NCBI GenBank assembly: GCA_938075415.1
Contig: CALJHC010000013.1
Span: 124,001 to 188,000, forward strand
Length of the DNA: 64,000 bases
Direction: 5' to 3'
Source of the DNA: an uncultured Rubripirellula sp.
GTDB lineage: Bacteria; Planctomycetota; Planctomycetia; Pirellulales; Pirellulaceae
The notes beneath the pieces were generated by a model. That model ran no database searches. It saw only the letters and a list, made by a program, of their open reading frames with translations, and was not told where the DNA came from. The stretch's first letter is position 1; each line of letters opens with the position of its first letter. Below, one piece after another: positions 1-8,609 of this stretch. Both the position numbers and the translations under genes were made by a program.

Positions 1-223
1 AATACTCAAACTCGGTAATCATCCAGAAAACAAATTGCAAATCATCAAGACCTAAAGGCACCAAAACGTGGTTTCGCTGCCTGGCCGGAAATCCCAATCA
101 AAGGCGGAACGTTCATCCTTTTCTATCCAATCGCCTGCAACAACGCCCTCGCATTGACAACGAAGGGTATCTCTATTCATTTGAACTTCATCCAACGCAC
201 AACTCACTATCCAGACATCAACA

Positions 224-364
224 ATGATGACCAGTCAATTGGATAGCCTGTTCGCGTTAGCTTGCGAGGGGTCTACACTGTTGCAACAGGTTGTCACCTC
301 GCCAGCGGGCATGGACCAGCCACTGGAAGAAAATCACCCATTATCTCCCGCGAGCCAATCTTGA
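224..364 (+). CDS. Small ORF (46 aa) overlapping the cyclase start
   Basis: This short ORF starts with tandem ATGs at 224 and 227 and ends with a TGA at 362-364. The last base of the stop is the first base of the cyclase ATG (TGATG), the geometry typical of translational coupling. The peptide has an ordinary composition, with a helix-like stretch LDSLFALACEGSTLLQQVV near the N-terminus, and no signal peptide or recognisable motif. No strong Shine-Dalgarno sequence precedes it. It could be a real small protein, a leader peptide that sets cyclase translation, or chance. I recognise no family, so the call rests on the overlap alone. Confidence 0.35.
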   Translation: MMTSQLDSLFALACEGSTLLQQVVTSPAGMDQPLEENHPLSPASQS

Positions 365-2802
365 TGTCTAGCTCTCTGCACCAACGAGCGCGAACCGCTC
401 TCGATCGACTTCGACGGGAACTGCTTGAGGCTCGGGTTGCCGAAGGACATTGGGTTGGGCAACTCTCTCCGTCCTCGCTTAGTACCGCGACCGCCGTGAG
501 CGCCATCGCGGCAAACCTCCTCAACACACACTCGGTGGGGACTGACCCACAACCGCAGGTCTCTGCCGCAAGACCCCAGGGTGATACTTCTCTGGATCAA
601 GGCAAGTCAATCGATCCTGCCACACGGCAATCGTGCGTCAGTGCCGTGACACAAGGCATCAATGCTCTGAGTCAACAGCAAAACGGTGACGGAGGTTTCG
701 GCGATACTGACCGAAGCTATTCGAACATTGCAACCAGCTATCTGGTTCTGGCTGCTGCAACGTTGGCTAAGAGAGCCGTTGGCGTGACCTTATCCGACAC
801 TCAAACCAGCGACCTGAAAAGCTACCTCCATAATGCCGGCGGCTTCAATGCACTAAGGGAAAGGTACGGCAAAGACAAAACCTTCGTTGTGCCAATCCTG
901 ACTAATCTCGCAATCGCCGGAATCGTTCCTTGGAAGGATGTTCCGGTTCTTCCGTTTGAAGCTGCCGCATTCCCTCAGTCGATGTACCGGTTACTACAGA
1001 TGCCTGTAGTGAGTTACGCAATCCCGGCGTTGGTGGCGATTGGGCAGACGAGACACTTTCATGGGCCCAAGGCATGGCTTCCAATTCGCTTGATTCGTTC
1101 AGGTGTCGTGAATCGAACCATGAATGTGCTTCGACGCATGCAACCCGAAAGTGGTGGATACCTCGAAGCAACCCCACTCACAGCTTTCGTTGTCATGAGC
1201 TTGGCAATCACGGGGCGTGGCAATCATGAAGTATCTCGAAACGGACTACGTTTCTTGATTGACTCGATGGACAAAGACGGGCGTTGGCCGATTGACACTA
1301 ACCTTGCCACTTGGGCCACATCGCTCTCCATGCATGCGTTGGCGTGTGACCCAGAGGACGATGGACAATGGTGCAGTCCTGAATTAATTCGTTGGCACCT
1401 CTCATGCCAACACCGTGCCAGGCATCCATTTACCGGTGCGGAACCGGGTGGCTGGGGATGGAGTGATTTAAGCGGTGCCGTGCCAGATAGCGACGACACA
1501 CCAGCCGCAATCTTGGCACTTCAAGAAGCGAGTCGTTGGCAGCCAAAAATGATTCCTGAAATGAAATTGGCTGTCCGACTTGGTGTTCAATGGCTAAAGA
1601 AATTACAAAATTCAAATGGTGGCTGGCCAACCTTTTGTCGCGGCTGGGGAAAACTTCCATTTGATCGCAGCAGCAATGACCTCACCGCGCACGCGGTGCG
1701 TGCCCTATCAGCAGCAGAACGACTCGGTATCAAACCAAACCACTCAGCTAGCCAATTAACGAAAGCACAACGATTCCTTGAAAAGAATCAACAATCGGAC
1801 GGATCTTGGTTACCTCTCTGGTTCGGCAACCAAGATCGTGAGGACGAAAGCAACCCAATTTACGGCACCTCCAAAGTACTTGCGGCAGGAGTAAATTTTC
1901 TTGACGAGAAGTCAATCGACCATGGCTGCAAGTACCTTTGCTCTACACAGAATGACGATGGTGGTTGGGGAGGCGGCGCATCGTTAACGAATTGGCTGCG
2001 AACTGACAACGCCATCAGCTCAGCATGCAAGAACGTCAAAACCGATGCGTCGACCACCATCACCAGCAGCATGGAAGAAACCGCACTGGCGGTGGATGCA
2101 TTGATCACTGTTCTCGCGCGGCGGAACCAAAACAAGAACAAAAGTGACAATAACCAAGGCAACGGCAACTGGAATCGCCTCTCGATAACACACCAAAATC
2201 CCTCCCCATCCGCAGGCGAATCCAATAAAAAGCAAAACGTTGATGAAGCATCGGCCACTGGAACACCTTTGGGCAGAGATGAGATTTCCGCCAAAAAGAA
2301 CGCCATGACGGCGGAGCCCAATCAAGCAAACACTCTCCAAACCCATGACGACCAGTTTCAGCAAAAAGCGACCGGGGAAGCGACTGACCAGAGGAACGGG
2401 AACCCGAGTCGGTCACCAAAAATATCCGACAAAGGCGATGCTGACTTGGATAAAGCGGAACGGTTGAGCGTGAACACGCCACCAAATACGGGGGGGATGG
2501 GCGTTAAAGTTTCTGCAGAAACCACAGAAAACAGCGAAACCCAGAGTATTGATGAGGAATCCTGCACTTTGCCCCCAGTGGACGCTGGGAAGGATGCACT
2601 TTGCGAGTCTATAATCTTGGGCGTTGAGTTTCTGGTTCGTGGTATCGAAACTGATCGACATCACACAGCGTGGCCAATCGGTTTCTACTTTGCGAAGCTC
2701 TGGTACCACGAAAAGCTCTACCCACATATTTTCACTGCCAGTGCGTTGGGGAAATTCCTACGCACCTCAGCAGCCCCACCCCGATCCACTTGGCCCGAAT
2801 AA
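364..2802 (+). CDS. Squalene-hopene-type class II terpene cyclase with low-complexity insert
   Basis: This is a predicted class II (protonation-initiated) triterpene cyclase of the squalene-hopene cyclase family. Several QW-type repeats are visible (NGDGGFGD, EPGGWGW, NSNGGW, QSDGSW, NDDGGWGG). The segment EPGGWGWSDLSGAVPDSDDT aligns with the catalytic region of squalene-hopene cyclases, and its DSDD (about residues 375-378) matches the DxDD acid motif. The C-terminus (WPIGFYFAKLWYH, then YPHIF) matches the conserved family end. The ORF is open from a TTG at 262, but the ATG at 364 is preferred because it removes an unlikely 34-residue leader and overlaps the upstream stop. Oddly, about 150 residues rich in Asn, Gln, Lys and Ser (about 585-738) separate the last QW repeat from the C-terminal block. 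The protein is therefore about 810 aa, against about 630-680 usual. It is followed at 85 bp by an isoprenyl diphosphate synthase fusion. The substrate (squalene or another polyprene) cannot be told. Confidence 0.85.
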   Translation: MSSSLHQRARTALDRLRRELLEARVAEGHWVGQLSPSSLSTATAVSAIAANLLNTHSVGTDPQPQVSAARPQGDTSLDQGKSIDPATRQSCVSAVTQGINALSQQQNGDGGFGDTDRSYSNIATSYLVLAAATLAKRAVGVTLSDTQTSDLKSYLHNAGGFNALRERYGKDKTFVVPILTNLAIAGIVPWKDVPVLPFEAAAFPQSMYRLLQMPVVSYAIPALVAIGQTRHFHGPKAWLPIRLIRSGVVNRTMNVLRRMQPESGGYLEATPLTAFVVMSLAITGRGNHEVSRNGLRFLIDSMDKDGRWPIDTNLATWATSLSMHALACDPEDDGQWCSPELIRWHLSCQHRARHPFTGAEPGGWGWSDLSGAVPDSDDTPAAILALQEASRWQPKMIPEMKLAVRLGVQWLKKLQNSNGGWPTFCRGWGKLPFDRSSNDLTAHAVRALSAAERLGIKPNHSASQLTKAQRFLEKNQQSDGSWLPLWFGNQDREDESNPIYGTSKVLAAGVNFLDEKSIDHGCKYLCSTQNDDGGWGGGASLTNWLRTDNAISSACKNVKTDASTTITSSMEETALAVDALITVLARRNQNKNKSDNNQGNGNWNRLSITHQNPSPSAGESNKKQNVDEASATGTPLGRDEISAKKNAMTAEPNQANTLQTHDDQFQQKATGEATDQRNGNPSRSPKISDKGDADLDKAERLSVNTPPNTGGMGVKVSAETTENSETQSIDEESCTLPPVDAGKDALCESIILGVEFLVRGIETDRHHTAWPIGFYFAKLWYHEKLYPHIFTASALGKFLRTSAAPPRSTWPE

Positions 2803-2886
2803 ACAAAGCCAAGGGACCCGCCGCCCCATCAAGTTCCACTGCATTTTGAGGTACACGGATTGTCGAGCGGACTAAGCACCACCGAG

Positions 2887-4713
2887 ATGTCGTCGAACGA
2901 AGAACCGATCACAAGTCGCAGCCCTCGTCGCAAGACCAGCCACTTGAAAGAGGTTCCAGAAACACTGGAACTCAGAGAGAGCTTGCGCGCCAGGTGTGAA
3001 GATGTCGCAAGCCGACTCGATCCGGCTTCGCCAGTCACCAAAGACGAGATGGAACAGATCGCTCGCGCGATGATTCAAGAAGCTGATCTCCCAGAGTCTT
3101 ACCTCGGCTGGGTAATGGTGATGATCAGTAGCGCGTTCTGGAAAGGTCCGCTATCTGCGGTTCCGCCCGAGAGGCGACTTTTCCTTCTGCCACATTGCCT
3201 CAAGCACGCGGAAGGATGCCCGGCAGAGTACGATCAATTCGGTATGAATTGCAAAGAGTGCGGCGCTTGCAGCATTGCAGACTTTCGGGGCATCGCTGAA
3301 GAGATGGGGTATCGCGTCCTCGTCGCTGAGGGTTCTCCGGTCGTCATGAAAATCATTGTGGGCGGTTACGTGGATGCAGTCGTCGGCGTTGCTTGCCTGA
3401 ACGTGCTGGAAAAAGCGATCGACAAAGTTCTTTTGGCTGGTATTCCGTGCATGGCAGTGCCGTTGCTGAGCAGCGACTGCAGAAACACAAAAGTGGATGA
3501 GGCGTGGGTCGATGAAATGATTCGAACGCCCTATGCTCCTGCTGCAAAAAAAACTCGAAGTTACGTGCATCTGATGCGAGCGGCGGAAAGCCTTTTCCAA
3601 CCCGAACACATCGATCGTAACGCACCCCGACTACGCACTCAAACAAAACTCGGAGAGCAAGCGGTCACGATGGATTCCATTGAATCGATGGATGCAATCT
3701 CCGCCACTGAACACATTGCATATGATTTTCTAAGCAGGGGCGGAAAGCACTCCCGCCCATTCATCACCTTGGCTGCCTACGATGCCATGACTGGCGGCCA
3801 TTGCACCGAACCGTCCAACACGGAGGCTGTCGAGAAGATCCCGGCTGCCGTACAGCGAGCGGCGATGAGCATCGAAACCTTCCACAAAGCAAGCTTGGTG
3901 CATGACGACATCCAAGACGATGACGCGTATCGCTATGGGCAACTTGCTGTGCATCGACGCTTTGGATTACCAACCGCAATCAACGTTGGCGACTACTTGA
4001 TTGGACTCGGCTATCGCCTTCTGAGCCGAGCCGAACCCGGGGAGGAGGTTTCCGCAGAAGCTCGCTCTGACGTGCTGGATTCTTTAGCTACCGCACACAT
4101 GCGATTATCCGAGGGGCAGGGCGCCGAACTCTTGTGGCGCGACACAAAAGACAGACGCTTATCGCCACTTGATGCATTGAAAATCTATGCACTCAAAACC
4201 TCACCAGCATTTGAAGCTGCATTGATCAGCGGTGTCAGGTTAGCCGGTGACGCTACACCTTATCGTGATGCCATTCGAACTTTCAGTCGAAACATGGGAG
4301 TTGCTTTCCAAATCCTCAATGACATTGATGATTGGACCGGCGATGACTCAAACAAACGCCTTGCAGGTGGAGATGTCATTGGTGGCCGCCCGACACTCCT
4401 TTGGGCACTCGCTCTGCAAATACTTCCCAAAGACGACGCGAATGAATTGCTGAATCTGGCGGATGAAAATTGCCAACTGAGCAATTTGGAACGTGTCGCT
4501 CAAGTCCGCAAGCTTTACGACAAAGCGAATGTTTTCGAAACAGCCCTCGACCTGGTCGACAAGCATCAGGCCAGGGCGGAACAAGTGGCCGATGAGCTTG
4601 ACGTTGACCCTTTGCGTCGACTGTTCTACTTCTTGGTGGATACGGTTCTTGAACGTCCTGAAATCCCCTCGCCACCCGTCGTTTCCATTGGCGTCAACGC
4701 ACCGATCGGCTAA
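2887..4713 (+). CDS. DUF116 / polyprenyl diphosphate synthase fusion
   Basis: This is a two-domain protein. The N-terminal part (about residues 75-235) is DUF116: it carries a five-Cys cluster (LPHCLKHAEGC, then NCKECGACS) and the VVGVAC and AGIPCMAVPL motifs of that family, whose function is unknown and which may bind metal or Fe-S. The C-terminal part (about 255-600) is a trans-isoprenyl diphosphate synthase, with GGKHSRP, the first Asp-rich motif LVHDDIQDDD, NVGDYLIGLG, and a second Asp-rich motif NDIDDWTGDD in which the first Asp is Asn. It should condense isopentenyl diphosphate with an allylic diphosphate; chain length is not predictable here. The frame is open from a TTG at 2860, and the ATG at 2887 is preferred. 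It sits between the cyclase and the chorismate-lyase-like gene on the same strand, so co-transcription is likely. The fusion suggests that the DUF116 domain acts on the same lipid pathway. Confidence 0.85.
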   Translation: MSSNEEPITSRSPRRKTSHLKEVPETLELRESLRARCEDVASRLDPASPVTKDEMEQIARAMIQEADLPESYLGWVMVMISSAFWKGPLSAVPPERRLFLLPHCLKHAEGCPAEYDQFGMNCKECGACSIADFRGIAEEMGYRVLVAEGSPVVMKIIVGGYVDAVVGVACLNVLEKAIDKVLLAGIPCMAVPLLSSDCRNTKVDEAWVDEMIRTPYAPAAKKTRSYVHLMRAAESLFQPEHIDRNAPRLRTQTKLGEQAVTMDSIESMDAISATEHIAYDFLSRGGKHSRPFITLAAYDAMTGGHCTEPSNTEAVEKIPAAVQRAAMSIETFHKASLVHDDIQDDDAYRYGQLAVHRRFGLPTAINVGDYLIGLGYRLLSRAEPGEEVSAEARSDVLDSLATAHMRLSEGQGAELLWRDTKDRRLSPLDALKIYALKTSPAFEAALISGVRLAGDATPYRDAIRTFSRNMGVAFQILNDIDDWTGDDSNKRLAGGDVIGGRPTLLWALALQILPKDDANELLNLADENCQLSNLERVAQVRKLYDKANVFETALDLVDKHQARAEQVADELDVDPLRRLFYFLVDTVLERPEIPSPPVVSIGVNAPIG

Positions 4714-4728
4714 CGGTTTAGCGAGTGA

Positions 4729-5292
4729 ATGATGACAAAAGCAACGCCTGACCGAGATAGATCTCGCGTCGAATTGAATGAACTTCTCGACGAGTTCTAC
4801 AAACCGTCCAGCGAACACCAGCAACTGGGGGTGTTTAGGTCGGTTCAATCTGTCCCCGCACCAAATGATCAATTACTCGATCACGATGCACACATGACTG
4901 TCACGGTTGAGGCTTACTTTAAGCAACCCGTGGATGTTGAGGTTCACTCCAGTCATCGAACAGAGAACTGGTACTCTCGTGAAATCACCTTGATCACTCA
5001 GGAATCGAAAAAGGTTGTGCAATATGGAATTGTCCGACTGGATGTCTCGAAACTCGAGGAACATGTGTGGCAGAAAATTGAGCAGCAAACATCACCACTG
5101 GGGCGAGTTCTTATTGAGCACAATGTCCTCAGGAAGGTCGAGCTATGCGGGCTTTGGGAAATCATCGCTGGCCCGAATCTTGCAAAACACATGGGCCAAC
5201 CTGTGGGCAGCACACTCCATGGTCGTACCGCTCTGATTCACTGCAATGGAGCCGCCGCCATCGAACTCCTTGAAATTGTCAACCTCGCCTGA
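4729..5292 (+). CDS. Chorismate-pyruvate-lyase-like protein
   Basis: This 187-aa protein resembles the chorismate lyase (UbiC / DUF98-type) fold. The visible pattern is an Arg-bearing strand (YSREITLI), a VVQYGIVRLDVSKL strand, the loop SPLGRVLIEHNVLRKVEL, and a terminal HGRTALIH followed by a Glu in ELLEIVN, which lies where the catalytic Glu of the family sits. The known family reaction is chorismate to 4-hydroxybenzoate plus pyruvate. It starts 15 bp after the stop of the synthase fusion, with tandem ATGs at 4729 and 4732, so it is very likely in the same operon. Planctomycetes are generally menaquinone users, so 4-hydroxybenzoate for ubiquinone would be unexpected. An aromatic head group for a prenylated product is one alternative. 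The superfamily also includes non-catalytic ligand binders, so the activity is inferred. Confidence 0.6.
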   Translation: MMTKATPDRDRSRVELNELLDEFYKPSSEHQQLGVFRSVQSVPAPNDQLLDHDAHMTVTVEAYFKQPVDVEVHSSHRTENWYSREITLITQESKKVVQYGIVRLDVSKLEEHVWQKIEQQTSPLGRVLIEHNVLRKVELCGLWEIIAGPNLAKHMGQPVGSTLHGRTALIHCNGAAAIELLEIVNLA

Positions 5293-5582
5293 GCATTGAC
5301 AACTTTCAAGAGAATCAAATTTCAAGATTCCTCGACCAACGAATACGGCAAGGTCAAAACAACTTACAAGCACCAACCGGTGTAAACGGCGATCTTTGTT
5401 GGCGATCTGATTCATCGGCCGTTGGCGATCAATCTGGCAAACAAACCGCCTCTCTGAGCAAGTAAGTCGAACGATGCAACCGCACGCGCCACTCCAATGC
5501 AAAAGCGATGTAGACTGAGACATTCCCAACTCTAAATCGTTACATCGTTAGAACAACAATCCTTTACGCAAACCCAATCCGG

Positions 5583-6392
5583 ATGGCTGTCATGCTAACC
5601 AGCGAATCGAGCGCCTTCAAAGCCTTAGTCTTCTTCGCCGTGCTCACCAGCGCTCAACATTTGATTGGGCAAGACTCAGAAACGCCAGAGGGAACGATCC
5701 GGTCACAAGAGACCCCAAGCATGACAGAACTCCAAAACCTGACGACCAACGCACTAAGATCAGGTAAACAGGAGCAGGCGATTGCTTACGTGAAACAACT
5801 TGTCAAGCAATTTCCTACGTCTTCCCAAGCGATGCTAATTGCGGGTGACACGCTCCTCAGATGCGGGCAACCGAAGGAGTCGATTCCTTATTTTGATCGC
5901 TACCTAAAGGACCAACCAGAGGCACTTCCTTACCTCTGGCAAAGGGGCATCGCTCTCTACTTTGCCGGCGATTATCAAGGCGGCGTCAAACAGTTCGAAG
6001 TGCACCGCCGCGTCAACCCAAATGATGTGGAAAATGCGGCTTGGCATTTCCTTTGCCTGACCAAAGCAGAATCCTTTCAAAAAGCGAGCCAACTTGTCCT
6101 GCCCGCCCCAGGTGACCCGAGAATCCCGATGGAAGAAGTGCTCTCGATGCTAAAAACTGGAGACACCGAACTGGTCAAGAAACGAATGCAGTCGGTACCG
6201 GAAAAGACAACTGCCCGAGAGAGAGCTGACTTCTACGGATTCTTCTACCTGGGTCTCTATGCTGATGCGAAAGGTGACTCGAAGGACGCACTGGGTTGGC
6301 TAAAAAAATCAGCCGCTGATGCCCCGCACCACTACATGGGTGATGTCGCTCGAGTCTACCAGCAGTACCTCGAAAAAGAGACAAAACAGTAA
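5583..6392 (+). CDS. Secreted TPR-repeat protein
   Basis: This 269-aa protein has an N-terminal hydrophobic segment (about residues 11-28, ending near LIGQ) that looks like a Sec signal peptide. Three or four TPR-like helix pairs follow, in which residues such as GKQEQAIAYVKQLVKQFP and GQPKESIPYFDRYLKDQP carry the G/A/Y/F/P spacing of TPR units. No catalytic motif is present, and the family usually provides protein-protein contacts. The ATG at 5583 is used; an ATG at 5592 is equally possible. It is 290 bp downstream of the terpenoid-type genes, on the same strand, and a role in that cluster is not shown. Confidence 0.75.
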   Translation: MAVMLTSESSAFKALVFFAVLTSAQHLIGQDSETPEGTIRSQETPSMTELQNLTTNALRSGKQEQAIAYVKQLVKQFPTSSQAMLIAGDTLLRCGQPKESIPYFDRYLKDQPEALPYLWQRGIALYFAGDYQGGVKQFEVHRRVNPNDVENAAWHFLCLTKAESFQKASQLVLPAPGDPRIPMEEVLSMLKTGDTELVKKRMQSVPEKTTARERADFYGFFYLGLYADAKGDSKDALGWLKKSAADAPHHYMGDVARVYQQYLEKETKQ

Positions 6393-7145
6393 CCTGACGC
6401 TAACGCCCTCCTCACCATCGATACGCCGCCAGTTAATTCCGGTACAGCCGCGATCATGGTGGGATCAACATTGAAAGCTTGACCTGAGGCTTCATGTAAA
6501 AAATTGCACGATCCGACATCGCGAATGCTGATGAATCGTCAAACACAATGAGGATTCAACTCAAAACGGAAACGTCTGAACGAATGAACAAGAACCATTT
6601 ACACCGCTCAGGACACAGCAGGTCCGATGGGCGGTGAACATCGACGGCGGCAAATCCACGATAACACTGCTAATGGCAATTGCCTTTCACTTGGCGAATG
6701 GGTCAATGAGAACAATTCCAAAAACGTCCTGCATCCTGCATTCCCTCACTTCACCATCTGGAAAAAAAACACTCGTGAGATTCATCGAGCACAATGCTAC
6801 AATTTCAGGTTGAGGGCATCACTCGCAGAACAAACGAAAAGGGCCACATGAAAGAATTAGTTGATTCTTCAGAGGTGACATCCGCCTGAATTTGAGTGGT
6901 ATGGTCCGCCACAAAGCATCAGAACGACCGATTTAATGATCACGAATGAACTCTTTTTATCTAATTTTTTCCAATCCGTATAAGCGGCAGGAAGAATGCG
7001 GTAATGATAATATGAAGAGATGCGGAAGGGTTCACCTAAACCGTTGCTTCCATCACCGTTTCCAAGAACGGTCACGTTGCAGATCACGCAAACGCAGCAC
7101 CCTCTAGACACACCTATATCGTTAACCCACCTGGCCTTTTTAAAG
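6393..7145. other. Non-coding gap with one GC-rich hairpin
   Basis: No convincing gene is seen here. A short ORF at 6627-6851 has no family features and is judged chance. An imperfect inverted repeat (CACCGCTC...GGAC / GTCC...GGGCGGTG, about 6602-6637) can form a hairpin but has no T-run, so it is not a clear terminator. The last 200 bp are AT-rich and probably hold the promoter of the DUF1501/PSD1 unit. Confidence 0.4.
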
Positions 7146-8609
7146 ATGCGAAACAAGTCAAAGCGAAACCACTGTGGACGGTTTGCTTCAAGACCACAAA
7201 ACCGCAGGGAAATGCTGCAGTGGTGCGCACAAGGTTTTGGAGCGATTGCCCTTCAGTCTCTCCAAAATCAAACTGCAGCAACGGCCGGCACTGGACCGGC
7301 AACGGGAGCGCCCTGGAGTCCCAAGTCACCCCATTTTGCACCCAAAGCAAAAAACATCATTTTCTTGTACATGGATGGGGGACCGTCGCAAGTTGATACG
7401 TTTGACTACAAGCCCGCGCTGGAAAAATACAATGGACGCAATCCACGTGAAGTCATTGGCAAACTAGCACCGACACAATTCGACGCCATCGGCAATGTGC
7501 TCAAAAGCCCATGGGATTTTAAACAGCATGGCCAGAGCGGACACTGGATCAGCTCCCTTTTCCCGCACCTCTCCGAAGTGGCGGATGACTTGGCGATCGT
7601 CAAGTCAATGACATCGAAATTTTCAGAGCACACCTCAGCCAACTACTTTTTACACACAGGCAATGGCCTTCAAGGCCGCCCGAGCATGGGTGCATGGCTC
7701 GGATATGGACTCGGAAGTGAAAATCAAAATCTTCCCGGATTTGTTGTCATCAATGGAGGCTTGATTCCCCCGGGTGGACTCGACTGCTTCGGCTCCGGTT
7801 TCTTGCCCTCTGCGTATCAAGGCTCGGTATTCCTTCCGCAGAACCAGCCACTACCCAACATCAAAAGACTCGAGCAAACCGACCAGATCCAGACAAACAA
7901 GTTGGAGCTAATCAGAAAACTTGATAGCCAACTCAATGATTCACTTGGTGGTGATTCGGAAATTGAAGCTGCCATTGGTAATTTTGAAACTGCCTACCAG
8001 ATGCAAAGCTCTGTCCCTGAACTGATGGACCTTGAGAAGGAGACGGAGGAAACAAAACGCCTATACGGCCTCGAATCTGACTTCAACAACACCAAGACCT
8101 TTGCGAGACAATGTCTACTCGCACGCCGACTTGTCGAAAGAGGTGTGCGGTTCATCGAACTGACCTGCCCGGGAGGAAATGGAGATCGCTGGGATCAGCA
8201 TGGCGGTCTCGTAGATGGACACAATAAAAATTGCTTGACCGTTGATCAACCAATCGCAGGCTTGATCAAGGACCTCAAACGAACAGGTTTATTGGATTCG
8301 ACACTCGTCGTCTGGGCAGGAGAATTTGGAAGGACGCCGTTTGCCCAGGGATCCAATGGACGTGATCACAATCCATTTGGGTTCACAATCTGGATGGCCG
8401 GCGGTGGAATCAAAGGAGGAGTCAGCGTTGGAGCCACCGATGAATGGGGCTACCGAGCAGTTGAAAATCGATTTGAGATCCACGACCTTCATGCAACCAT
8501 GCTTCACCTGCTTGGAATCAATCACACTCAGAGCACTTTCAGATTCAGCGGCCGAGACATGAGACTTACCGATGTTCACGGAAATGTCATGAAAGAGGTG
8601 CTCGCATGA
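7146..8609 (+). CDS. DUF1501 protein, TAT-type leader
   Basis: This is a DUF1501 family protein, a planctomycete-typical member of the alkaline phosphatase/sulfatase-like superfamily. The N-terminus has a twin-arginine-type leader (NRREMLQWCAQGFGAIAL). The body shows the family signatures FLYMDGGPSQVDTFDYKP, the WDQHGG region, and VVWAGEFGRTPFAQG followed by GRDHNPFGFTIWMAGGG. The frame is open from an ATG at 7020, but that would add a 42-residue Pro/Thr-rich leader with no homology-like features before the TAT motif, so ATG 7146 is preferred. The stop overlaps the ATG of the next gene (ATGA at 8606), showing translational coupling to a PSD1 protein. Export through TAT fits action outside the cytoplasm. 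The biochemical activity of DUF1501 is not established. Confidence 0.88.
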   Translation: MRNKSKRNHCGRFASRPQNRREMLQWCAQGFGAIALQSLQNQTAATAGTGPATGAPWSPKSPHFAPKAKNIIFLYMDGGPSQVDTFDYKPALEKYNGRNPREVIGKLAPTQFDAIGNVLKSPWDFKQHGQSGHWISSLFPHLSEVADDLAIVKSMTSKFSEHTSANYFLHTGNGLQGRPSMGAWLGYGLGSENQNLPGFVVINGGLIPPGGLDCFGSGFLPSAYQGSVFLPQNQPLPNIKRLEQTDQIQTNKLELIRKLDSQLNDSLGGDSEIEAAIGNFETAYQMQSSVPELMDLEKETEETKRLYGLESDFNNTKTFARQCLLARRLVERGVRFIELTCPGGNGDRWDQHGGLVDGHNKNCLTVDQPIAGLIKDLKRTGLLDSTLVVWAGEFGRTPFAQGSNGRDHNPFGFTIWMAGGGIKGGVSVGATDEWGYRAVENRFEIHDLHATMLHLLGINHTQSTFRFSGRDMRLTDVHGNVMKEVLA

